Positions 25,676 to 33,167 of a DNA stretch of 64,000 bases are shown here, piece after piece. Source of the stretch: Microbacterium gorillae (lineage in GTDB: Bacteria; Actinomycetota; Actinomycetes; Actinomycetales; Microbacteriaceae); NCBI RefSeq assembly GCF_000826185.2, contig NZ_LN648873.1:329282-393281 (forward strand), written 5' to 3'. Under the pieces are notes generated by a model. The model was not told where the DNA came from. It worked only from the letters and a program-made list of their open reading frames with translations, and searched no databases. Positions within the stretch are counted from its first letter, which is position 1; the number at the start of each line of letters is the position of its first letter. The position numbers were made by a program, and so were the translations under genes.

Positions 25676-26356
25676 ATGGCGAGTGAGGCGGACCGCGACC
25701 GGGACGATCCGGATGCGCCACGATTCCCCTGGCAGAGCGCGGAGGCGGAATCGCAGCGGCCCTTGTTCCCGTGGCAGCACGACACCGAAGCCGGTCCGCC
25801 GTCGGCTCCGGCCGAAGGGCCTGAGCGTGCGAGCGAGTCCGTGCCGGCTCCGCAAGCCGAGACCGTGGCGGAGCCCGTTGCGGCGTCTGATCGCGAGGTC
25901 GAAGCCGTGTCCGCTTCGGAAGCGGAGGTCGGGGCCGAACCTGTCGCTGAGCCGGACTCCGAGATTCCGGAGAGATCCGCGTCCGGGCGGCTCCTTTCCG
26001 CGGATGAGCGCGCCGAGGCACGCGAAGCCGTCGACCGGAGGCGGGAGATGGGCGAGCTCTCCCGAGAGGAGATCGACCGGCTGATCCGTGAGGCGGCCAC
26101 CGCCGAGCAGGAGGAGGGCTCCGAGCCGCGATCGTTCAGCTGGGCCGAGAACCGGAGGTCCGTGACGACATCCGCGCTCGGTCTCGTGCTGGTCGTTCTC
26201 GTCGTCCTGATCTCGCGCTGTGACTCCGGCGGGGGTCGGGCCGAGCCCGGGGGTCTCGAGCGGATCGATTCAGCGTACGGCGTCCATCAGGTCATCGATC
26301 AGCCGGGCCCGTTCGCGGTCCTCGAGGTCGTGGACCGTGAGTCGCAGGTGGGATGA
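25676..26356 (+). CDS. FPWQ-repeat membrane protein 3 (unrecognised family, probably truncated)
   Basis: A 226-residue paralogue with two FPWQ motifs at residues 17 and 31, then a Glu/Ser/Pro/Ala-rich acidic region, a basic-acidic helical part (RLLSADERAEAREAVDRRRE) and a membrane helix (ALGLVLVVLVVLIS, about 164-181). The ~45 residues beyond the membrane show no domain, and the last 87 bp overlap the 3' end of pdxR on the other strand, so the outer domain seen in protein 2 is missing, perhaps lost by a deletion that fused this gene to the pdxR end. It begins 12 nt after gene 2 with its own GGGGAGG site. Confidence 0.68.
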   Translation: MASEADRDRDDPDAPRFPWQSAEAESQRPLFPWQHDTEAGPPSAPAEGPERASESVPAPQAETVAEPVAASDREVEAVSASEAEVGAEPVAEPDSEIPERSASGRLLSADERAEAREAVDRRREMGELSREEIDRLIREAATAEQEEGSEPRSFSWAENRRSVTTSALGLVLVVLVVLISRCDSGGGRAEPGGLERIDSAYGVHQVIDQPGPFAVLEVVDRESQVG

Positions 26357-27574
26357 CCCGGCACCCTCCAGATCGAAATCCGCACCGGTTCGCACGAGCC
26401 ACCCGCGACGCATCAGCCGCTCTGCGACGTCGCGTGACGGCTGGGGCAGGGGGACCCAGAGATTCAGGCCGTCGCCGGCGGTGACCGGCAGTCCCCGCTC
26501 CGCGAGTGCGGCGGCGACCGCGGCGTTGCTCGCGGCGTAGTGCCGCCCCGCTTCGGTCAGCTGCGAACGGATCGACGGGTCGGTGAGCTGGGCGTGCACG
26601 AGGCGCTGCAGGATGTGACTGACCCAGGTGGTGCCGGGGGAGAGACGCAGCGCCAGGCGGGACGCCGTGTCCGGGTCCGTGGCCGTGACGGCCAGGCACA
26701 TGTCCGGACCGAGGAACTTCGACACCGACCGCACCAGTGCGAAGCGGCGATGCGCGGGCCCGATCAGCGACTCGTACGGGCGCTGCGACAGGAGCGAGAA
26801 GTGGTCGTCCTCGATGATGAGAACGTACGGGTGATCGGCCAGAACGGCACGGAGGTCCGCGGCTCGCGCCGCAGACAGGCTGACGCCGGTCGGGTTCTGC
26901 GCGCGCGGGGTGACGATGATCGCGCGGACCCCGGCGTCCAGGGCGGCGCGGAGGCCTGCGACGGTCATCCCCTCGGCATCGACGGGAACGGACACGGCCC
27001 GGTAGCCGCCCAGGCGCACCGTGCGGATCGCGGACAGGAAGCAGGGGTCTTCGAGCGCGACGGCATCATCGCGCAGCATCGTGGCCGCGAGCAGTCGCTC
27101 GACGGCATCGACCGCGCCGCTGGTGACGCTGATGCGGAGGTCGATTCCGGGGGGAAGGTCCGCCGCCGTCCACTCCTGCGCCCACGCAGCGAGGTCGGCG
27201 TCGATGACCGGCTCGCCGTAGAGCACCGGCCGACCGATCACGCGCGGGAGCGCGGCGGACGGGTCCGGGATGAGGTTCGGGTCCGGATTTCCGGTACCGA
27301 CGTCGTGGAGCACGGTGTCCGCGGCATATCCCTCCTGCGCCACCGGAGAAGGGTCCGCGATCCGGGTTCCGGCGCGCCCCTGAGCCTGGACGATTCCGGC
27401 CTGGGCGAGTTGGCGGTACGCCGCCACGACGGTGTTCCGGTTGACGCCCAGCGTTTCGGCGAGCGAGCGGACCGGAGGCAGGGACTCGCCGGCGCGCAGG
27501 TGCCCGCGATCTCGGAGATCACGCACGCTGTCCGCGATCTCCGCCGTCGTCGTCCCGGTGATCGTGTCGTGCAT
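26270..27574 (-). CDS. pdxR: PdxR, MocR-type regulator of PLP synthesis
   Basis: A 434-residue MocR/GntR regulator: N-terminal winged helix (LPPVRSLAETLGVNRNTVVAAYRQLAQ) joined to a class I aminotransferase-like domain with TPRAQNPTG, IIEDDHFS and the PLP-lysine in SVSKFLGP. It is divergent from pdxS, the arrangement known for PdxR in actinobacteria, where PLP binding controls pdxST. A -10 box TACACT ends 7 nt before the ATG, so its mRNA is probably leaderless. Its 3' end overlaps the third FPWQ gene tail to tail. Confidence 0.9.
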   Translation of the reverse strand: MHDTITGTTTAEIADSVRDLRDRGHLRAGESLPPVRSLAETLGVNRNTVVAAYRQLAQAGIVQAQGRAGTRIADPSPVAQEGYAADTVLHDVGTGNPDPNLIPDPSAALPRVIGRPVLYGEPVIDADLAAWAQEWTAADLPPGIDLRISVTSGAVDAVERLLAATMLRDDAVALEDPCFLSAIRTVRLGGYRAVSVPVDAEGMTVAGLRAALDAGVRAIIVTPRAQNPTGVSLSAARAADLRAVLADHPYVLIIEDDHFSLLSQRPYESLIGPAHRRFALVRSVSKFLGPDMCLAVTATDPDTASRLALRLSPGTTWVSHILQRLVHAQLTDPSIRSQLTEAGRHYAASNAAVAAALAERGLPVTAGDGLNLWVPLPQPSRDVAERLMRRGWLVRTGADFDLEGAGSSHLRLTVHDLEDRERARLIDDLMDAVR

Positions 27575-27603
27575 GTCTCCGAGTGTACGGCGCAGTGCTA
27601 TCT

Positions 27604-27619
27604 TTTGGCCTAGGTCAAA
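27604..27619. promoter_or_regulatory. Probable PdxR operator
   Basis: TTTGGCCTAGGTCAAA, an inverted repeat with one mismatched pair, in the 96-bp gap between pdxR and pdxS. A possible extended -10 (TGCTATCTT) overlaps its left edge. Confidence 0.6.
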
Positions 27620-27670
27620 CGCAAACTGTGTCTGTCGCGATGCCGCGACACCGTCGAGAGGAAGCCCACC

Positions 27671-28567
27671 GTGTCCGAATCACCCCGTCCCACCGGCTCG
27701 TCGCGCGTCAAGCGCGGACTCGCGGAGATGCTGAAGGGCGGCGTCATCATGGACGTCGTCACGGCCGAGCAGGCGCGCATCGCCGAGGACGCGGGCGCCG
27801 TCGCCGTCATGGCGCTGGAGCGCGTGCCGGCCGACATCCGCGCGCAGGGCGGCGTCGCCCGGATGAGCGACCCGGACCTCATCGACGACATCATCGCGTC
27901 CGTGTCGATTCCCGTCATGGCGAAGGCGCGCATCGGGCACTTCGTCGAGGCGCAGGTGCTGCAGAGCCTCGGCGTGGACTACATCGACGAGTCCGAGGTG
28001 CTCTCGCCGGCCGACTACGTCAACCACATCGACAAGTGGAACTTCGAGGTGCCGTTCGTCTGCGGCGCCACGAACCTCGGCGAGGCGCTGCGCCGGATCA
28101 CCGAGGGCGCGGCGATGATCCGCTCCAAGGGTGAGGCCGGTACCGGCGACGTGTCCGAGGCGACCAAGCACATCCGCACGATCAGCGGCGAGATCAACGC
28201 CCTGCGATCGAAGACGCCGGACGAGCTGTACGTCGCCGCGAAGGAGCTGCAAGCGCCGTACGACCTCGTGCGCGAAGTCGCCGAGACCGGGCAGCTGCCC
28301 GTCGTGCTGTTCGTCGCCGGTGGCGTCGCGACGCCCGCCGACGCCGCGATGATGATGCAGCTCGGCGCGGACGGCGTGTTCGTCGGGTCCGGGATCTTCA
28401 AGTCCGGCAACCCCGCCGCGCGCGCGGCGGCGATCGTGAAGGCGACGACGTTCCACGACGACCCGGCCGTCATCGCGGACGTCTCACGCGGGCTCGGCGA
28501 GGCGATGGTCGGCATCAATGTCGCCGACCTCGCCGCACCGCACCGCCTCGCGGATCGTGGCTGGTAG
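27671..28567 (+). CDS. pdxS: Pyridoxal 5'-phosphate synthase lyase subunit PdxS
   Basis: A 298-residue (beta/alpha)8 enzyme that condenses ribulose/ribose 5-phosphate, glyceraldehyde 3-phosphate and ammonia to PLP. Highly conserved blocks: [42 protein letters not shown] with catalytic lysine, [11 protein letters not shown] and [17 protein letters not shown] start with GAGAGGA upstream. The next gene, pdxT, overlaps it and supplies the ammonia. Confidence 0.97.
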   Translation: MSESPRPTGSSRVKRGLAEMLKGGVIMDVVTAEQARIAEDAGAVAVMALERVPADIRAQGGVARMSDPDLIDDIIASVSIPVMAKARIGHFVEAQVLQSLGVDYIDESEVLSPADYVNHIDKWNFEVPFVCGATNLGEALRRITEGAAMIRSKGEAGTGDVSEATKHIRTISGEINALRSKTPDELYVAAKELQAPYDLVREVAETGQLPVVLFVAGGVATPADAAMMMQLGADGVFVGSGIFKSGNPAARAAAIVKATTFHDDPAVIADVSRGLGEAMVGINVADLAAPHRLADRGW

Positions 28568-29159
28568 GCCGCGCGTCGGCGTCCTGGCGCTGCAGGGCGG
28601 GGTGCGTGAGCACCTCGACATGCTGCGGGCCGTGGACGCCGAGGGCGTCCCGGTCCGGCGTGCGGAGGAGATCGCGGAGCTGGACGGGCTCGTGATCCCG
28701 GGCGGCGAGTCCGGAGTCATCTTCCGGCTGGCGGACACGTTCGGGCTCGTCGCGCCGCTCCGGCACGCGATCGGTGCGGGTCTGCCGGTGCTCGGCACGT
28801 GCGCAGGGCTCATTCTGCTCGCGGATCGCATCGAGAATCCCGCGCCCGGCCAGGGGTCGCTCGGTGGCCTCGACGTCACGGTGCGTCGGAACGCCTTCGG
28901 CTCGCAGCTCGAGTCCTTCGACGCCGCGGTGTCGGTCTTGGGTCTGGATGCGCCGGTGGACGTGGCGTTCATCCGGGCTCCCGAGATCGTCTCGGTCGGC
29001 GCCGGCGTCGAGGTCATCGCCACGCTGCCGGACGGGCGGATCGTCGGTGCGCGATCGGGCCGGGTTACCGGCGTCAGCTTCCACCCCGAGGTCACCGGCG
29101 ATGCGCGGCTGCACGCGGCGTTCGTCGCGGGGCTCACGGGCCGTCGGGCCGCGGCGTAG
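28557..29159 (+). CDS. pdxT: Pyridoxal 5'-phosphate synthase glutaminase subunit PdxT
   Basis: A 200-residue class I glutamine amidotransferase. [11 protein letters not shown] and [12 protein letters not shown] are family signatures; the nucleophile is the cysteine of GTCAGLILL, and the His-Glu pair is in FHPE near the C-terminus. The GTG start ([14 protein letters not shown]) overlaps the pdxS end by 11 bp; no better start exists before the conserved core. It hydrolyses glutamine and channels ammonia to PdxS. Confidence 0.95.
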   Translation: MAGRPRVGVLALQGGVREHLDMLRAVDAEGVPVRRAEEIAELDGLVIPGGESGVIFRLADTFGLVAPLRHAIGAGLPVLGTCAGLILLADRIENPAPGQGSLGGLDVTVRRNAFGSQLESFDAAVSVLGLDAPVDVAFIRAPEIVSVGAGVEVIATLPDGRIVGARSGRVTGVSFHPEVTGDARLHAAFVAGLTGRRAAA

Positions 29160-29226
29160 GTCCGGCGCCTGCGGTGTCGGCGCGTTGCCCCCTGCGCGGC
29201 GGGCGGTGGTGCATACGCTGGCGGAC

Positions 29227-30207
29227 ATGCGACTTCCGATCGGTACCCGTGATGTCAGTGCGAGCGGCGGGACGGTCGAGCTCGTCGGCCGGCGGGGTGA
29301 GGGCTGGGCGCCGGTCTCCTCCGGCGAGCTGAGCCTGGCGGAGGCCGTCACGCTTCTCGCCGAGGAGGTCCCGGAGACGGTCGATGCCGCGGCGCCGGAT
29401 GCTCCGCGGTTCTCGCCGGGGGAGGTGGTGCTGTGGAACTACCGGCGCGTCGTGGAGGTGGCACGGGTGATCCGTGACGACGAGCACGCGCTGGTGGTGT
29501 GGATTCCGTCCGGCTCCGGGCGCCTGGAGTCCGCACCCGCGGATGGACGCCGAACGCGCGAGGTGTCGTTGGAGGAACGCTTCACAGTGCCATGGGTCAT
29601 GGCGGAATCAACGTGGCAGGGTCCGGGGCTCGTTCGCGTCGCGCCGCACGGCAAGCCGTGGTCGGTCTGGTTCTTCCGCGATCCCGACGGTGGGCCGGGT
29701 GGTGTCTACGTCAATCTGGAGCTGCCGCACCGCCGGGCAGCGGCGACCGGGGATGAGCCCGCGCGGACGTTCAGTCGTGACCTCGTGCTGGACCTGTGGC
29801 TCTCGCTGGAGAACCCCGGCTCCGAGGACGTCTGGCTGAAGGACGCCGATGAGCTCGACGCTGCGGTCACGCAGGGGCGGTACTCCGCAGAGCAACGGGA
29901 AGCGATCCGCACGATCGCGGACGCGGTCTCCCGCGAGGTCCTCGCGCCGTGGGGGCGGCCGTTGGCGGAGGGGTGGGAGAGCTGGCTTCCCGCGAGGTCC
30001 TCGCGCCGTGGGGGCGGCCGTTGGCGGAGGGGTGGGAGAGCTGGCTTCCGACCGCCGCCCTGGACGAGCCCGTGCCGCTGCCCGACACTCCGTCGGTGCG
30101 AGCGAACCGGGCGCGCTCGGGGGAGCGGGACACCGACGGCTGACCGTCACCGGCGTGCGGTCGACCCCACGATGGCCGTGGTGCGCTCGATGATCCACGC
30201 GCGGTAG
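29227..30207 (+). CDS. DUF402 domain protein with C-terminus frameshifted by a 59-bp duplication
   Basis: Residues ~60-240 match DUF402 (LWNYRRVVEVARVI, HGKPWSVWFFRD, GGVYVNLELP, SRDLVLDLWLS, VWLKDADELDAAV), a family of small phosphatases related to FomD and nucleoside-diphosphate phosphatases. Just after this domain, WESWLP is followed by a second copy of 59 bp. Because 59 is not a multiple of three, the natural ending (TAALDEPVPLPDTPSV..., which would stop at 30143) is replaced by an Arg-rich tail running to 30207 and overlapping the tetR gene. The core domain is intact, so activity may survive. A -10 box TACGCT ends 7 nt upstream of the ATG. Confidence 0.78.
   Translation: MRLPIGTRDVSASGGTVELVGRRGEGWAPVSSGELSLAEAVTLLAEEVPETVDAAAPDAPRFSPGEVVLWNYRRVVEVARVIRDDEHALVVWIPSGSGRLESAPADGRRTREVSLEERFTVPWVMAESTWQGPGLVRVAPHGKPWSVWFFRDPDGGPGGVYVNLELPHRRAAATGDEPARTFSRDLVLDLWLSLENPGSEDVWLKDADELDAAVTQGRYSAEQREAIRTIADAVSREVLAPWGRPLAEGWESWLPARSSRRGGGRWRRGGRAGFRPPPWTSPCRCPTLRRCERTGRARGSGTPTADRHRRAVDPTMAVVRSMIHAR
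29932..30049. repeat. Perfect 59-bp tandem duplication
   Basis: Two identical adjacent 59-bp units (each starting CGCGAGGTCCTCGCGCCGTG) inside the 3' part of the DUF402 gene. Identity is complete, which points to a very recent event or an assembly artefact. Confidence 0.95.
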
Positions 30208-30788
30208 CGGTCCTCGGTCCAGCCGGACTGGATGACGAGCTGCTGATAGCCCTCCGGCGAGAGGGTGAAGGACAGCTCGGCGGCAGCCGCGGCGGGGTCG
30301 GTCGGGGCCGCGCCGCGAGCGGTCAATTCGTGGACGAGTCGGTCGAAGTCCTGGTGGCGTCGACCGAGGATCCGGGACAGGGCGTCGGCGACGAGCGCGT
30401 CGGACAGGCCCGCGCCGACGAGGACGGACCAGAGGCCGTGGCCGCGCGCGTTGGCGTCCGCGATCCGGTCCACGAGGGTCGGCAGGAAGGTGTCGGCCGG
30501 GAGGTCGATGACGCCGGTGCCCGTGAGCGTGTCGGCGAGGGAATCGGCGCCCTCGGTGCCGGTGAACGCGAGCTCGAAGCTCGCCACGAGCAGTTCGGCC
30601 TTCGTCCCAGCGGCCTTGACGGACTCGGTGGAGACGCCGGCTTCGGTGGCGATCGCAGGCATCGTCGCGGCCGAGTAGCCCCGTGCGGCGAACACCGTGG
30701 CGGCCGCTTCGAGGATGCGGAGGCGGGTTTGCGCGGCCTGCTCGTCGCGCAACCGTGAGCGATAGACGCGCGGAGTCTTCTCATTCAC
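30147..30788 (-). CDS. TetR family transcriptional regulator
   Basis: A 213-residue TetR-type protein: helix-turn-helix ILEAAATVFAARGYSAATMPAIATEAGVS at about residues 25-55, then a variable ligand domain. GTG start. It is divergent from a glycosyltransferase gene across a 68-bp gap and probably regulates it and itself. No family-specific ligand can be named. Confidence 0.88.
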   Translation of the reverse strand: MNEKTPRVYRSRLRDEQAAQTRLRILEAAATVFAARGYSAATMPAIATEAGVSTESVKAAGTKAELLVASFELAFTGTEGADSLADTLTGTGVIDLPADTFLPTLVDRIADANARGHGLWSVLVGAGLSDALVADALSRILGRRHQDFDRLVHELTARGAAPTDPAAAAAELSFTLSPEGYQQLVIQSGWTEDRYRAWIIERTTAIVGSTARR

Positions 30789-30790
30789 TA

Positions 30791-30819
30791 TTGACTACCC
30801 CCTGCAGGTGGTGAATACT
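30791..30819 (+). promoter_or_regulatory. Promoter of the glycosyltransferase gene
   Basis: -35 TTGACT and -10 AATACT with a 17-bp spacer. Related segments ATTCACTATTGACTACC and GGTGGTGAAT face each other across it, a possible TetR operator. Confidence 0.6.
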
Positions 30820-30856
30820 CGACCAGATCATCCGATCGTAAGAGAGAGTCACCCTG

Positions 30857-32170
30857 ATGTCGAGTCTTCTGATCTGCTCCACCCCCGCGCACGGCCACGT
30901 GACGCCCCTGCTCGCGATCGCCCGGCACCTTGTGGCGCGCGGCGACACCGTCAGTTTTCTCACCAGCTCGCGGTACCGAGACCGCGTGCTGGAGACGGGC
31001 GCGCGGTTCCTCCCATTGCCCGACGAGGCGGACGTCGATCTCGACGACGCCGCATCGGTGCCGGGTCGGGCCGGGCTGACGGGGACGGCCGCGCTCCGGT
31101 TCGACATGCGGAACCTGTTCCTGCGTCCGGGTGCGGCGCAGTACCGGGAACTCGTCCGGCTCCTCGCCGCGGAGCGGTTCGACGCCGTGCTGACCGAGCC
31201 GCTGTTCGTCGGTGCTGCGCTGCTCGTCGAGAGGCCCCGCAACGAGCGGCCGCCGGTGGTCGCGCTCGGGATCTTCCCGCTGGGGGTGAAGAGCAGGGAC
31301 ACTGCGCCGTTCGGGCTCGGGATCCCTCCGCGTCCGGGGTGGACGGGTCGCATTCGCAATGCGGTGCTCACGGCTGTGGCGGAGAAGGGTGTGTTCGGCC
31401 CGGTCGCTCGCGAGGCCGACGCGTTGGCCCGCCGAGAGGTGGGGCGCGGGTTCGGGCTCTTCTTCCTGGACTGGCAAAGCGGGGCGGACGCCATCGTGCA
31501 GTTCAGCGTGCCGGAGTTCGAGTACCCGCGCAGCGACCTGTCGCCGCGGGTGACGTTCGTGGGGCCGCTGCCGGCGCCGTCCGGTCCGGCGCGGGTGCCG
31601 GAGTGGTGGGGTGAGCTGGACGGGTCGCGGCGCGTCGTCCACGTCTCGCAGGGGACGATCGCGAACGCGGATCCGACGCAGCTGATGGTGCCGACGATCC
31701 GCGCGCTCGGCGATCGGCCGGACCTGCTGGTGGTGGTCTCGACGGGTGGCCGGCCGGTCGCTGACCTCTTGCCGGACCTGCCGCCGAACGTTCGAGCCGC
31801 GTCGTACCTGCCGTACGATCGGCTGCTGCCGCTCGTGGACCTGATGGTCACCAACGGCGGGTTCGGGGGCGTGCAGCAGGCGCTGGCGCACGCGGTGCCG
31901 CTCGTCGTCGCGGGGCGCACCGAGGACAAGGTCGAGGTGGCGGCGCGGGTCGGTTGGAGCGGGGTCGGCATCGACCTGCGCACGAACACGCCGTCGGCGG
32001 CCGAGGTCGGAGGGGCTGTACACCGGGTGTTGAGCGCGCCGCGGTTCCGGGAGCGTGCCGGTGAGGTCGCGGGCGCGATGGCGTCCGCCCCGGGTCTGGC
32101 TGGGCTCGATGCGGTGCTTGCGGAGTTGGCGGGGGCGTCGGTCCGGGAGCGGAGCCGGCCGAGCGCGTAG
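30857..32170 (+). CDS. GT1-family glycosyltransferase (MGT-like)
   Basis: A 437-residue glycosyltransferase of the macrolide/UGT type (GT-B fold). The N-terminal acceptor domain begins [21 protein letters not shown] with the catalytic histidine; the C-terminal donor domain has [11 protein letters not shown] and the signature [25 protein letters not shown]. Such enzymes add sugars to small molecules such as antibiotics or flavonoids, often for resistance. Divergent TetR control fits an inducible detoxification role, which is inference. Confidence 0.88.
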   Translation: MSSLLICSTPAHGHVTPLLAIARHLVARGDTVSFLTSSRYRDRVLETGARFLPLPDEADVDLDDAASVPGRAGLTGTAALRFDMRNLFLRPGAAQYRELVRLLAAERFDAVLTEPLFVGAALLVERPRNERPPVVALGIFPLGVKSRDTAPFGLGIPPRPGWTGRIRNAVLTAVAEKGVFGPVAREADALARREVGRGFGLFFLDWQSGADAIVQFSVPEFEYPRSDLSPRVTFVGPLPAPSGPARVPEWWGELDGSRRVVHVSQGTIANADPTQLMVPTIRALGDRPDLLVVVSTGGRPVADLLPDLPPNVRAASYLPYDRLLPLVDLMVTNGGFGGVQQALAHAVPLVVAGRTEDKVEVAARVGWSGVGIDLRTNTPSAAEVGGAVHRVLSAPRFRERAGEVAGAMASAPGLAGLDAVLAELAGASVRERSRPSA

Positions 32171-32173
32171 AAT
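32168..32173 (+). promoter_or_regulatory. -10 box before yebC
   Basis: TAGAAT overlaps the stop codon of the glycosyltransferase gene, 35 nt upstream of yebC. Confidence 0.4.
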
Positions 32174-32208
32174 GGACGGCGCTGAACGGCCGAGACGAGC
32201 GGAGACAT

Positions 32209-32976
32209 ATGTCAGGGCATTCCAAGTGGGCGACCACGAAGCACAAGAAGGCCGTCATCGACTCGCGTCGCGCGAAGTCGTGGGCGAAGCTCATCAAGAA
32301 CATCGAGGTCGCCGCCAAGCTCGGCGGTGCTGACCTCGCGGGCAACCCGACGCTCTTCGACGCGGTTCTCAAGGCCAAGAAGACCTCCGTCCCGAAGGAC
32401 AACATCGACCGTGCCATCAAGCGCGGCGCCGGAATCGGCGGCGAGTCGGTCGAGTACACCTCGATCATGTACGAGGGCTACGGGCCGAACGGTGTGGCGC
32501 TGCTGATCGAGTGTCTGACGGACAACAAGAACCGCGCCGCGGCGGAGGTTCGCACCGCGATGACTCGCAACGGCGGCAACATGGCCGACCCCGGGTCGGT
32601 GGCGTACAACTTCGCGCGCAAGGGCGTCATCGTGGTTCCCGCCGAGGGCACCACCGAGGACGACGTCATGATGGCGGCGCTCGAGGCCGGCGCCGAGGAG
32701 GTCACGAACGAGGGGGAGACCTTCGAGGTGATCACCGAGGCGAGCGACCTCGTCGCGACGCGTACCGCGCTGCAGGAGGCGGGCATCGATTACGACTCCG
32801 CTGACGCCGCGTTCGTTCCGAACCTCAAGGTCGAGATCGACGCGGACACGGCCCGCAAGGTCTTCCGGCTCATCGACGCGCTCGAGGACAGCGACGACGT
32901 GCAGAACGTCTACAGCAACTTCGACCTGTCGGCCGATGTTCAGGCCGAGCTGGAGAGCGACGACGCCGAGGAGTGA
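32209..32976 (+). CDS. yebC: YebC/PmpR family protein
   Basis: A 255-residue YebC family protein, opening with the invariant [36 protein letters not shown]. Members act as DNA-binding regulators or, as shown more recently, help ribosomes through polyproline stretches. In most actinobacteria the next genes are ruvC, ruvA and ruvB; here about 2.5 kb containing an HNH element separates it from ruvC. Confidence 0.95.
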   Translation: MSGHSKWATTKHKKAVIDSRRAKSWAKLIKNIEVAAKLGGADLAGNPTLFDAVLKAKKTSVPKDNIDRAIKRGAGIGGESVEYTSIMYEGYGPNGVALLIECLTDNKNRAAAEVRTAMTRNGGNMADPGSVAYNFARKGVIVVPAEGTTEDDVMMAALEAGAEEVTNEGETFEVITEASDLVATRTALQEAGIDYDSADAAFVPNLKVEIDADTARKVFRLIDALEDSDDVQNVYSNFDLSADVQAELESDDAEE

Positions 32977-33167
32977 CCGTTCTCTGACGCAGCTCGCGGG
33001 CGCCGCCGGACACGTTCCGACGGCGCCTGTGTCGTCTGTGCCGTGCGTCGTGCGCGATTCGTCGATGTCGTCGCGTTCCGCGGTCGCCTCGGGCCTCCGT
33101 TGGGTCACGGACGAACGTGGAGTCCCATCGCCGCCGGTGCCGCGTTCCGGCGTGCTCGCCGGTCCGG
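32977..33167. other. Spacer between yebC and element A
   Basis: No gene or clear signal seen. A GC-rich stretch whose long open frames on both strands look like composition effects. Confidence 0.5.
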
